This document shows, in pieces, positions 8,944 to 14,955 of a stretch of 14,955 nucleotides of DNA; positions within the stretch are counted from its first letter, which is position 1; every line of letters begins with the position of its first letter. The stretch is from JBBCJT01 sp037190665. GTDB lineage: Bacteria > Pseudomonadota > Alphaproteobacteria > Acetobacterales > Acetobacteraceae. The translations under genes were made by a program, and so were the position numbers. The notes below the pieces were generated by a model. That model was not told where the DNA came from. It searched no databases and saw only the letters and a program-made list of their open reading frames with translations. The DNA lies in NCBI GenBank assembly GCA_037190665.1, contig JBBCJT010000124.1, positions 1-14,955 on the forward strand, read 5' to 3'.

Positions 8944-10415
8944 GCGAGCCCCACGATGTCGCGCACGACGGAGACGTCGTCGAAGGGCAGCACCTCGCGG
9001 CCCACGGTCTGGCCCTGCTCGTGCCCCTTGCCGGCCACCGCCAGCACATCGCCCGGCCCGAGTGCCTCCATCGCCGCCGCGATCGCCGCGCGGCGGTCGC
9101 CGATCTCGCGCGCCATCGGGATCGCCGCGCGCACGGCGGCGCGGATCGCGGCCGGGTCCTCGGTGCGGGGATTGTCGTCGGTGACGATGGCGGCATCGGC
9201 ATGCGCCGCCACCGCCGCGCCCATCAGCGGACGCTTGCCGGGATCGCGGTCGCCGCCGGCGCCGAACACGCACCACAGGTTGCGCGCGGTGTGCGGGCGC
9301 AGCGCGGCGAGCAGCCGCTCCAGCGCATCCGGCGTGTGCGCGTAATCGACATAGACCGCCGCACCGTTCGGCAGCACCGCGGCAAGCTCCAGCCGCCCGC
9401 GCACGCCGGCGAGGCGGGGCAGCAGGTCGAACGCCGCGTCGGTGCCGGTGGCGTAGGCCAGCGTGGCGGCCAGCAGCGCGTTGTCCGCCTGGAAGCGGCC
9501 GACCAGCGGCAGGCGGATCGTGCGGCGCGCGCCGAACACGGCGACATCCAGGTCCTGCCCGTCCGCGCGTGGCGTGGCGGACAGCAGGCGGATCGCATCC
9601 CCGCCCTCGCCCACCGTCAGCAGCTTCAGCCGCCGCCGCTGCGCGATCGCAGCCAGCGCCGCCAGCGTCGCGGCGTCCATCTCGGCCGAGGCGGCGGCCG
9701 GCGCACCGGCGGGCAGCAGTTCCTCGAACAGGCGCAGCTTGGCGGCGCGGTAGGACGCGACATCGCCGTGATAGTCGAGATGGTCGCGCGTGAGATTGGT
9801 GAACGCCGCAGCCGCGAGCCGCACGCCATCGAGCCGGTACTGGTCGAGCCCGTGGGAGGACGCCTCCATCGCCGCATGGTCGATGCGGTCGGCGGCCAGC
9901 TCCGCGAGCATGGCATGCAGCGCCACCGGATCGGGCGTGGTCAGCCCGGCACCCGAGGGACGGCCGGGCGCGATCACGCCGAGCGTGCCGAGGCTCGCGG
10001 CGCGATGGCCGGCACCGGCCCAGATCTGGCGCAGGAAATCGACCGTGCTGGTCTTGCCGTTGGTGCCGGTGACCGCGACCACCGTCTCGGGCTGCGCGCG
10101 GTGGAAGGCGGCGGCGAACTGCGCGAGCCGGCGGCGCGGCTCCGGATCCTCGATCAGCGGCCGGGGCGGCACGCCGGGCGGCCAGTCCGTGCCCGGCAGG
10201 GCGAGCACGGCGGCCGCACCGCGCGCGACGGCATCGGCGATGTAGGCGCGGCCATCCACCTGCGCGCCCGGCAGGGCGGCGAACAGGAAACCCGGACGGA
10301 CGGCGCGGCTGTCGGCGGTCAGTCCCGCGATGTCGGTCCGCGGAATACCGCCGCTCGGCCCGTCGGGAATACGGGTGCTGTGGGGCATGCGACGCATCAA
10401 CTCACCCAGGTCCAA
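8940..10415 (-). CDS. murE: UDP-N-acetylmuramoyl-L-alanyl-D-glutamate--2,6-diaminopimelate ligase
   Basis: Mur ligase that adds the third peptide residue. The DNPRTED motif (414-420) is the signature for meso-diaminopimelate rather than L-Lys, so DAP-type cell wall is expected. Other elements are GLTADSRAVRPGFLFAALPG (31-50), P-loop GTNGKTST (117-124), GLTTPDP (157-163), MEASSHGLDQYRLDG (183-197), DHLDYHG (211-217), YVDYAHTPDAL (355-365) and FGAGGDRDPGKRPLMG (384-399). The preferred start is a TTG at 10415: a GGGAGG Shine-Dalgarno (10422-10427) sits 6 bases upstream, and the resulting N-terminus MDLGELMRRM resembles the usual MurE opening. ATGs at 10397 and 10388 are weaker alternatives lacking a comparable site. 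With the TTG, the product is 491 residues and the gene overlaps ftsI by 14 bases; the stop overlaps the murF start by ATGA. Confidence 0.95.
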   Translation of the reverse strand: MDLGELMRRMPHSTRIPDGPSGGIPRTDIAGLTADSRAVRPGFLFAALPGAQVDGRAYIADAVARGAAAVLALPGTDWPPGVPPRPLIEDPEPRRRLAQFAAAFHRAQPETVVAVTGTNGKTSTVDFLRQIWAGAGHRAASLGTLGVIAPGRPSGAGLTTPDPVALHAMLAELAADRIDHAAMEASSHGLDQYRLDGVRLAAAAFTNLTRDHLDYHGDVASYRAAKLRLFEELLPAGAPAAASAEMDAATLAALAAIAQRRRLKLLTVGEGGDAIRLLSATPRADGQDLDVAVFGARRTIRLPLVGRFQADNALLAATLAYATGTDAAFDLLPRLAGVRGRLELAAVLPNGAAVYVDYAHTPDALERLLAALRPHTARNLWCVFGAGGDRDPGKRPLMGAAVAAHADAAIVTDDNPRTEDPAAIRAAVRAAIPMAREIGDRRAAIAAAMEALGPGDVLAVAGKGHEQGQTVGREVLPFDDVSVVRDIVGLA

Positions 10416-12402
10416 GACTCGCCTCCCGCCGCAGCGGCACGGGGGCAGGCAGGGCGGGCCCGCGGGGAACCTGCGCGGGGGCGGGAATGGCGGCCGGCGC
10501 GGGCGGCCGCGCGGGCGTGGTGGCGCGCGCGGGCGCGGTGCCCGCAGCCGGCCGGGCCGGATTGCGCGTCGCGCCGGACGGGCGCGAGGGCTGCAACGGC
10601 TGGGCGAGGATCTGCCGGATCGCATCGTTGTGCTCGACCTCGGGCAGGACGCCGAGCATCGGGCCGATGCGCTGGATCAGATCGTGCGCGGCGGGCGCGA
10701 CCACCCAGCCCGCGGTCGCGTAGCCGTGGCTGCGCGCGTTGGGCTTGGGCTCGTCCACCATCATGTAGACGGCGTAGCGCGGCGCATGGATCGGGAAGGC
10801 CCCGACGAAGGCGGCGATGCGCGCGTTCTGCACGTAGCCACGGCCGCCCGCGGTCTTCTGCGCGGTGCCGGTCTTGCCGCCGACGAAGTAGCCCGGCACC
10901 TCGGCCGCCTTCGCGCTGCCCTCGGTGACGACGAGGCGCATCAGCCGCCGGATCGTCTCGCTGGTCTCCTGCCGGATCACGCGCGCGCCATGGCGCGGCG
11001 CGGCACCGGGTTCGGGCGCGAGGATGGTCGGCCGCAGCAGGATACCGCCGTTCACCAGCGCGGTCATGCCGGTGATCACGTGCAGCGGCGTCACCGCGAT
11101 GCCCTGGCCGAAGCCGATGGTCAGCGTGCTGGCTTCCTTCCAGCTCCGCTCCGGCGGGACCAGCGGCAGCGCCGTTTCCGGCAGCTCCACCGGCACGCGG
11201 GCGAGCATGCCCATCCGCTGCATGAAGCCGCGCTGGCCGGCGGGGCCCACGCCCATCGCCATCTGCGCGGCGCCGATATTGGACGAATAAGTGATGATCT
11301 CGGGCACCGAGAGCCAGCGGTTCTTGCCGCGGAAGTCGTTGATGGTGAAGCGGCCGATCCGCAGCGGGCGCGAGGCGTCGTAGCCGCCCCACAGGTTGAT
11401 GCTGCCGGAATCGAGCGCCATCGCCGCGGTCAGCAGCTTGAAGGTGCTGCCCGGCTCGAACACGCCGACCGTCACGCGGTTGAAGCGCTGCTCCTGCGTC
11501 GCGGTGCCGACGTCGGCCGCGTCGTAGTCGGGCAGGCTGACCATCGCCAGCAGCTCGCCCGTGCGCACGTCCATCACCGCACCGGCGCCGCCGATGCCGC
11601 TGAAATCGGCGATCGCCTTGGCCAGCACCTCCCGCACCGCGGCCTGCACGCGCAGGTCGAGCGACAGGCGCAGCGGCTCGGGCTCCTCGCGCAGGCGCTG
11701 GTCGAAGAAACGCTCGACGCCGGCGATGCCCTTGCCGTCCACGTCGGTGCCGCCGAGCACGTGTACCGCCGTGCGGCCGAGCGGGTAGTGGCGCTTCTCG
11801 CTCTGCTCGAAATACACGCCCGGGATGCCGAGCGAATTGATCGCCATCTGCTCGCGTGGCGTGATCTGGCGCGCGAGATAGACGAACTGGCGATCCGGCT
11901 CCGACAGCCGCGCGGTCGCCGCCGCGACGTCGAGCTGCGGCAGCACCGTCTTCAGCTTCCGCGCCGCCTCCCCCACGTCGATCATCTCGCGCGGGTTGGC
12001 GAACAGCGCGGCGGTGGGCAGCGAGACGGCGAGGATCTCGCCGTTGCGGTCGGTGATCATCGCCCGCTCGCGACGGCCCTGTTGATCCGGCGAGGGGCCG
12101 AGGCGCGGGGCGACGACGGCGCGGCGCGGTTCCAGCGGACCGATGATGGTGGCATCGGCGAGCTTCAGCGCCACGCCGACGAACAGCACCATGAAGCCGC
12201 AGGCCGCGACCGCGAGCCGCGTGCGCGTCTTCTCCATCTGCGCGCGGCGCGCGAGATCCGGTGCGGTGACGCGGACGGTCTCCATCCGCGGCACCGCGCC
12301 GCCGTCGCGCGGCTGGCCGGCGACATGGGTGGGGGCGGCGGGCTGGCGCCAGCGGATCGGCGCCGACGGCGGCGGGGCGTTGGGATCGGGTGCGTGCGTC
12401 AT
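10402..12402 (-). CDS. ftsI: Septal peptidoglycan transpeptidase FtsI (PBP3, class B PBP)
   Basis: Division-specific transpeptidase that cross-links septal peptidoglycan made by FtsW. The product is 666 residues: a Pro-rich cytoplasmic N-terminus (about 1-60), one membrane anchor (about 62-80, LAVAACGFMVLFVGVALKLA), a pedestal domain starting near RAMITDRNGEILAVS (113-127), then the penicillin-binding domain. Active-site motifs are intact: S-T-F-K (319-322, nucleophile S319), SSN (373-375) and KTG (510-512, GGKTGTAQK). After the catalytic domain, residues from about 602 to the end form a Pro/Ala/Arg-rich tail predicted to lie in the periplasm; this is longer than in typical FtsI. Assignment to FtsI rather than another class B PBP rests on motif order and position after ftsL. 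The start overlaps the ftsL stop by ATGA; the stop lies inside the murE 5' end. Confidence 0.96.
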   Translation of the reverse strand: MTHAPDPNAPPPSAPIRWRQPAAPTHVAGQPRDGGAVPRMETVRVTAPDLARRAQMEKTRTRLAVAACGFMVLFVGVALKLADATIIGPLEPRRAVVAPRLGPSPDQQGRRERAMITDRNGEILAVSLPTAALFANPREMIDVGEAARKLKTVLPQLDVAAATARLSEPDRQFVYLARQITPREQMAINSLGIPGVYFEQSEKRHYPLGRTAVHVLGGTDVDGKGIAGVERFFDQRLREEPEPLRLSLDLRVQAAVREVLAKAIADFSGIGGAGAVMDVRTGELLAMVSLPDYDAADVGTATQEQRFNRVTVGVFEPGSTFKLLTAAMALDSGSINLWGGYDASRPLRIGRFTINDFRGKNRWLSVPEIITYSSNIGAAQMAMGVGPAGQRGFMQRMGMLARVPVELPETALPLVPPERSWKEASTLTIGFGQGIAVTPLHVITGMTALVNGGILLRPTILAPEPGAAPRHGARVIRQETSETIRRLMRLVVTEGSAKAAEVPGYFVGGKTGTAQKTAGGRGYVQNARIAAFVGAFPIHAPRYAVYMMVDEPKPNARSHGYATAGWVVAPAAHDLIQRIGPMLGVLPEVEHNDAIRQILAQPLQPSRPSGATRNPARPAAGTAPARATTPARPPAPAAIPAPAQVPRGPALPAPVPLRREASLGPG

Positions 12403-13229
12403 CCGCCGCCCCCGGTCATGTCCGCCTGCACGGGCGGGAACGCCGACCGCGGCTGCGGCGGCGGCAACGGACGCGCGGGCGCCACCACCGAACCGCCGAG
12501 CATGGAGCCGGACGTGGAGGCGCCGCTCCGCGGCACCGGCGGCGGCAGCGCACCGCCACGGGTCGCGACGTAGCTGGGCGACGGTGCGGGTGGCGCGACG
12601 GGGCGGGCCGGCGGACGCGGCGCAGGCGCTGCGGCCGGAGCGGCGGCAACCGCGGGCGCGGGTGCCTGCCGGGCCGCGGCGGGCGGCGCGGGCGACGGCG
12701 TCGACACGGGACGCGGTGGGGCGGCACGCACGCCGGCCGGCGGGGCGAGCGGCGTCGCCTCGATCCCGCGCGGCGAAGCCGGTCCGCTCGTGGGCGTGAC
12801 GGCGGCCGACGGACGCTCCACCGGGCGCGGCACCTCGGCGGCGGCGACGGCGGTCGGACGGTCGGGCGCGCGGGCGATCGGCACGGGAGGCGTATCAGGC
12901 TCGGGCACCGGCTCGACCTGCGACGGGGCGGCCTGCGCCGGGGCGATCGGCGGCAGGTGGCGGGCCAGCTCGGCCACCGTGGTCCACTGCGTCGGCTGCA
13001 CCATCTGCAGGGACAGATGGCGCGTCGCGATCTCGCGCAGCCGGTCGGGCATGTTCAGCAGCGCCCATTCGGCGCGCAGGATGCCGATGCGGTCCTTCGT
13101 CTGATCCACCTGACGGTACAGCCGCGCGATCTCCCGATCGGCGAGCTGGGCGTTGTGCTTGGCCTGGTAGAGCCAGAGGCCGGCGCCGACCGCGAGTGCG
13201 GCGGTCGCGAGGGTGACAGGGCGGATCAT
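12399..13229 (-). CDS. ftsL: Cell division protein FtsL with extended Pro/Ala-rich C-terminal tail
   Basis: Small bitopic divisome protein expected to bridge FtsQ/FtsB and the FtsW-FtsI synthase. The product is 276 residues. Residues 4-21 form a single membrane segment (TLATAALAVGAGLWLYQA region). Residues about 28-85 form the FtsL-type coiled-coil region, including LADREIARLYRQVDQTKDR, LRAEWALLNMPDRLREIA and HLSLQMVQPTQW, which matches alphaproteobacterial FtsL. From about residue 93 to the end there is low-complexity sequence dominated by Pro, Ala, Arg and Val, predicted periplasmic. FtsL proteins are usually about 90-150 residues, so the tail is the odd part. Sequence conservation is low in this family; position between rsmH and ftsI is an important part of the call. 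Both ends overlap neighbours by ATGA. Confidence 0.9.
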   Translation of the reverse strand: MIRPVTLATAALAVGAGLWLYQAKHNAQLADREIARLYRQVDQTKDRIGILRAEWALLNMPDRLREIATRHLSLQMVQPTQWTTVAELARHLPPIAPAQAAPSQVEPVPEPDTPPVPIARAPDRPTAVAAAEVPRPVERPSAAVTPTSGPASPRGIEATPLAPPAGVRAAPPRPVSTPSPAPPAAARQAPAPAVAAAPAAAPAPRPPARPVAPPAPSPSYVATRGGALPPPVPRSGASTSGSMLGGSVVAPARPLPPPQPRSAFPPVQADMTGGGG

Positions 13230-14155
13230 GGCGCGAGCCGCTCCATCGCCCGCAACTTCGCGCTTCGGGCGCGCGGGTTGGCGGCGATCTCGTCCGCGCC
13301 CGGAACGGTGGCGCGCGTCGCCAGCAGCCGGAAGCGCGCGGCGGCGCGGGCGCGCAGCCCGGCGGGGTCGTGCCGCGACACGCCCGGCCCGCGGCCGGCG
13401 GCATCCGCCATGAAGCGCTTCACGAGCCGGTCCTCCAGAGAATGGAAGGACACGGCGACCAGCCGCCCGCCCGGGGCCAGCAGCGTGGCCGCCGCCTGCA
13501 GCGCGCGTTCGATCTCTCCCAACTCGTCGTTCACCCGGATGCGCAGACCCTGGAAAGATCGCGTCGCACCATCGAGTCCCGACGGGTCGCGCGGCACGTT
13601 GCGGCGAATTAACGCGGCGAGCGCGCCGGTCGTTTCGATCGGCGCCTCCTTGCGGGCGGCGACGATGGCGCGCGCGATGCGCCGCGCGTGCCGCTCCTCG
13701 CCCAGCTCGCGCAGGATGTCGGCGAGTTCGCGTTCCGGCAGCCGGTTCACCAGCTCCGCGGCGGTCGGGCCTTCGCGGCCCATGCGCATGTCCAGCGGCC
13801 CGTCCGCGCGGAAGGAGAAGCCGCGCTCCGCCTGGTCGAGCTGGAAGGAGGACACGCCGAGGTCGAGCACCACGCCATCGAGCGCCGCCACGCCGCGCGC
13901 GGCGAGCAGGTCGAGCATGTCGCCAAACCGCCCCTCGATGAGGTGCAGCCGGCCGGGGAAGCGCGCGGCGAGCGCCGCGCCGCGGGCGATCGCGTCGGGG
14001 TCGCGGTCCAGCGCCCACAGCGTGCAGTCGGCCGCGCCCAGGATCGCCGCGGCATAGCCGCCGCCGCCGAAGGTGCCATCGAGATAGATGCCGCCATCGC
14101 GGGGGGCGAGCGCGGCAAGCGCCTCGGCGAGCAGGACGGGGACGTGGCCGGTCAT
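13226..14155 (-). CDS. rsmH: 16S rRNA (cytosine(1402)-N(4))-methyltransferase RsmH (MraW)
   Basis: SAM-dependent methyltransferase that makes N4-methylcytidine at 16S rRNA position 1402, near the ribosomal P site. The product is 309 residues. It opens with the typical HVPVLLAEAL (4-13), then the SAM-binding YLDGTFGGGGYA (24-35), LDRDPDAI (49-56), EGRFGDM (74-80), VLDLGVSSFQLD (96-107), RGFSFRADGPLDMRM, the SFHSLEDR element near the C-terminal third and the terminal NPRARSAKLR. The ATG overlaps the mraZ stop by ATGA, which fixes the start; the open frame continues further upstream across mraZ and into rnpB, but that is only high-GC read-through in another frame. The stop overlaps the ftsL start. 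It is the standard second gene of the dcw cluster. Confidence 0.98.
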   Translation of the reverse strand: MTGHVPVLLAEALAALAPRDGGIYLDGTFGGGGYAAAILGAADCTLWALDRDPDAIARGAALAARFPGRLHLIEGRFGDMLDLLAARGVAALDGVVLDLGVSSFQLDQAERGFSFRADGPLDMRMGREGPTAAELVNRLPERELADILRELGEERHARRIARAIVAARKEAPIETTGALAALIRRNVPRDPSGLDGATRSFQGLRIRVNDELGEIERALQAAATLLAPGGRLVAVSFHSLEDRLVKRFMADAAGRGPGVSRHDPAGLRARAAARFRLLATRATVPGADEIAANPRARSAKLRAMERLAP

Positions 14156-14613
14156 GACCCGCCTCCGCTTGGCAGCGTCAGGCGCAGCGTGCGCGCGCGC
14201 TCGATCGCCTCGCGCTGGCGGCGCGACGCGGCCTCCGGTTCCCAGATCTGGAACGTGTCGCCCGCACCCATGAAGACGATCTCGCTGCCGAGGCCCGCGT
14301 GCGAAGCCAGATCTTCCGGCAGCATGATGCGCCCCTCCTTGTCCGAGGTGATCCGGTGCGCGCCGGAGAAGAGGGAGAGAGCCATGTCGCCATGCTCGTC
14401 GCTGAAACGATCGAGCCGGCGCAACCCGCTGCGCAGTTCGTCGAAATCGGCCACCGTCCAGCCTTCCACGCAGGGATGCAGGTGCGAGGGGCGCAGGATC
14501 ATCACGGCCTGCGCCTCGTCGCCGCGGCGCAACACCTCGCGGAAGGCGGCCGGCACCGAGACGCGTCCCTTGGCGTCCAGCCTGTTCCGGTGGGTGCCCA
14601 TGAACTGGGTCAT
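14152..14613 (-). CDS. mraZ: Transcriptional regulator MraZ
   Basis: DNA-binding protein of the AbrB-like swapped-hairpin class; in Escherichia coli MraZ represses its own operon by binding TGGG-type repeats upstream of mraZ. The 153-residue product has two tandem MraZ domains, each with the conserved D-x-x-GR core: DAKGRVSVP (13-21) and DKEGRIMLP (91-99). The start MTQFMGTHRNRLDAKGR matches the usual alphaproteobacterial N-terminus. An ATG five codons in (MGTHRN) is a less likely alternative. Shine-Dalgarno spacing is long: GGAGG (14632-14636) is 18 bases and AGGAA (14626-14630) 12 bases before the ATG. It is the first gene of the operon, preceded by a five-box operator that fits autorepression (inference), and its stop overlaps the rsmH start by ATGA. 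Confidence 0.97.
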   Translation of the reverse strand: MTQFMGTHRNRLDAKGRVSVPAAFREVLRRGDEAQAVMILRPSHLHPCVEGWTVADFDELRSGLRRLDRFSDEHGDMALSLFSGAHRITSDKEGRIMLPEDLASHAGLGSEIVFMGAGDTFQIWEPEAASRRQREAIERARTLRLTLPSGGGS

Positions 14614-14653
14614 GCGGCGCGCTCGTTCCTGCCTCCGTTTGATCCCTGCCGGC

Positions 14654-14697
14654 TGGGTGCCCGTGGGAATTCATGGGATAGCATGGGCAGCACTGGG
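14654..14697 (+). promoter_or_regulatory. Five-box MraZ operator (TGGG direct repeats, 10-base period)
   Basis: TGGG occurs at 14654, 14664, 14674, 14684 and 14694, that is five identical 4-base boxes at exact 10-base steps, all in the same direction on the plus strand (the strand opposite to mraZ coding). Boxes two and three are TGGGA, boxes four and five TGGGC, box one TGGGT. E. coli MraZ is known to bind TGGGN repeats separated by 5 bases in front of mraZ, which is the same period. One box per helical turn suits a ring-shaped MraZ oligomer contacting one DNA face. Location 40-85 bases upstream of the mraZ ATG supports autoregulation; binding itself is inferred. Confidence 0.85.
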
Positions 14698-14704
14698 CCG
14701 GAAG
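14677..14704 (-). promoter_or_regulatory. Possible dcw operon promoter inside the operator (weak)
   Basis: On the minus strand, CTTCCG (14704-14699) and GCTATC (14682-14677) are separated by 16 bases and could be weak -35 and -10 elements of a housekeeping-type alphaproteobacterial promoter. Two TGGG boxes would fall in the spacer, one on the -10 end, and two downstream, an arrangement that would permit repression by MraZ. The match to consensus is poor, so this is only the best candidate in the spacer; read-through from rnpB is an alternative source of transcription. Confidence 0.22.
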
Positions 14705-14722
14705 CGGAAACAGCCCCCACGG

Positions 14723-14746
14723 ACAACAAACGCGCGGTTGCGCGCG
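14723..14746 (-). terminator. Likely intrinsic terminator after rnpB
   Basis: A perfect 6-base-pair all-GC hairpin, CGCGCG with a 4-base loop (CAAC on the minus strand), lies at 14731-14746. On the minus strand it is followed directly by TTTGTTGT (14730-14723), an interrupted U-rich tail. It sits about 27 bases after the predicted rnpB 3' end and just before the mraZ operator, the expected place to separate the two transcription units. The short stem and broken T-run make efficiency uncertain. Confidence 0.5.
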
Positions 14747-14773
14747 GGCACGGGCAACAAAAGCGGAAGAAAA

Positions 14774-14955
14774 GCGCCAGACGGCCTGTAAGCCGGGTTC
14801 TGTCCGCGCCGTCACCGGCGCGGGACGGCCATTCCTCTGGGACGCCCGTTGCCGGGCGCCTCGCGCGACCTACCCGGGCGGCGGCGCGGGAATGCGCTTG
14901 CGTCAGCCCCGAAGGGCCCGCCGGCCGCCCCTATGCGGTCTTGCTCCCGGTGGGG
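14774..14955 (-). ncRNA. rnpB: RNase P RNA, type A, 3' portion (cut by window edge)
   Basis: Catalytic RNA of ribonuclease P, which removes the 5' leader from precursor tRNAs. Reading the minus strand, the segment holds the diagnostic 3'-half elements in order: CACCGGGAGCAAGACC (about 14952-14937) followed by the AUAGGGG motif, CCCGGGTAGGTCG, AGAGGAATGGCCGTC (14838-14824), and the universal ACAGAACCCGGCTTACAGG (14803-14785) near the 3' end. The last bases, GGCCGTCTGGCGC (14786-14774), would be the 3' strand of helix P1, whose partner lies beyond the window, and are followed by TTTT. About 182 of the usual 380-450 bases are present. The exact 3' end is inferred from the P1 pattern. Placement directly upstream of mraZ in the same direction is seen in other alphaproteobacteria. 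Confidence 0.95.

Noticed and set aside
9021..10928. 635-codon open frame on the plus strand opposite murE and ftsI
   Set aside because: Antisense shadow with no family motifs, spanning two confirmed minus-strand genes.
10330..12573. 747-codon open frame on the plus strand opposite ftsI
   Set aside because: High GC content removes stop codons from antisense frames. The translation is Arg/His/Gly-rich without recognisable domains, and the minus strand holds a complete, motif-verified ftsI.
12399..12950. A frameshift or gene fusion as explanation for the long FtsL tail
   Set aside because: The frame is continuous from the FtsL core to a stop that forms an ATGA overlap with ftsI, and the tail has no second domain; a genuine low-complexity extension is simpler.
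14156..14815. Upstream extension of the rsmH frame across mraZ and into rnpB
   Set aside because: RsmH homology begins exactly at the ATG that overlaps the mraZ stop; the extension runs out of frame through mraZ and through a structural RNA.
1..14955. CRISPR arrays, insertion sequences, tRNA genes, prophage or defence genes
   Set aside because: No spaced repeats other than the mraZ operator boxes, no inverted-repeat-bounded transposase and no tRNA-like sequence were seen; the window is filled by housekeeping genes.

Overview
This window is the front part of a division and cell wall (dcw) cluster from a GC-rich bacterium, read entirely from the minus strand. The gene order, the mraZ-proximal position of rnpB, the type A RNase P RNA, the meso-diaminopimelate-type MurE and the protein style (MurC, FtsW, MraY and MraZ sequences) point to an alphaproteobacterium. 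The very high GC content and Ala/Arg/Pro-rich tails fit Rhodospirillales/Acetobacteraceae-like bacteria, but that finer placement is an inference from memory, not a search.

Layout in transcription order (from high to low coordinates): the 3' part of rnpB (cut by the window edge), a 160-base spacer holding a likely rnpB terminator and a five-box MraZ operator, then 13 co-directional genes: mraZ, rsmH (mraW), ftsL, ftsI, murE, murF, mraY, murD, ftsW, murG, murC, murB and the 5' part of ddl (cut by the window edge). No mobile element, CRISPR array, tRNA, broken gene or plus-strand gene was found. The only non-coding stretch is the rnpB-mraZ spacer; no gap exceeds 300 bases.

The genes form one tightly packed operon. 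Ten of the 12 gene junctions are the 4-base ATGA overlap (start of the next gene on the stop of the previous one). The exceptions are ftsI/murE, where a TTG start with a good Shine-Dalgarno lies 14 bases inside ftsI, and ftsW/murG, which has an 8-base gap. The products cover nearly all steps from UDP-MurNAc to septal peptidoglycan: MurB makes UDP-MurNAc, MurC/D/E/F add the peptide using D-Ala-D-Ala from Ddl, MraY and MurG make lipid I and lipid II, and FtsW with FtsI (helped by FtsL) polymerise and cross-link it at the septum. RsmH methylates 16S rRNA, and MraZ is the likely repressor of the whole operon. MurA is absent, and ftsQ, ftsA and ftsZ would be expected just beyond the left edge.

Most of the window is a well-known system. 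The points that merit a second look are the five perfectly phased TGGG boxes before mraZ, the unusually long Pro/Ala-rich tails on FtsL and FtsI, the near-total use of ATGA coupling, the TTG start of murE, the long Shine-Dalgarno spacing of mraZ and one substitution in the ATP-loop of Ddl. I see no evidence of a previously undescribed system.
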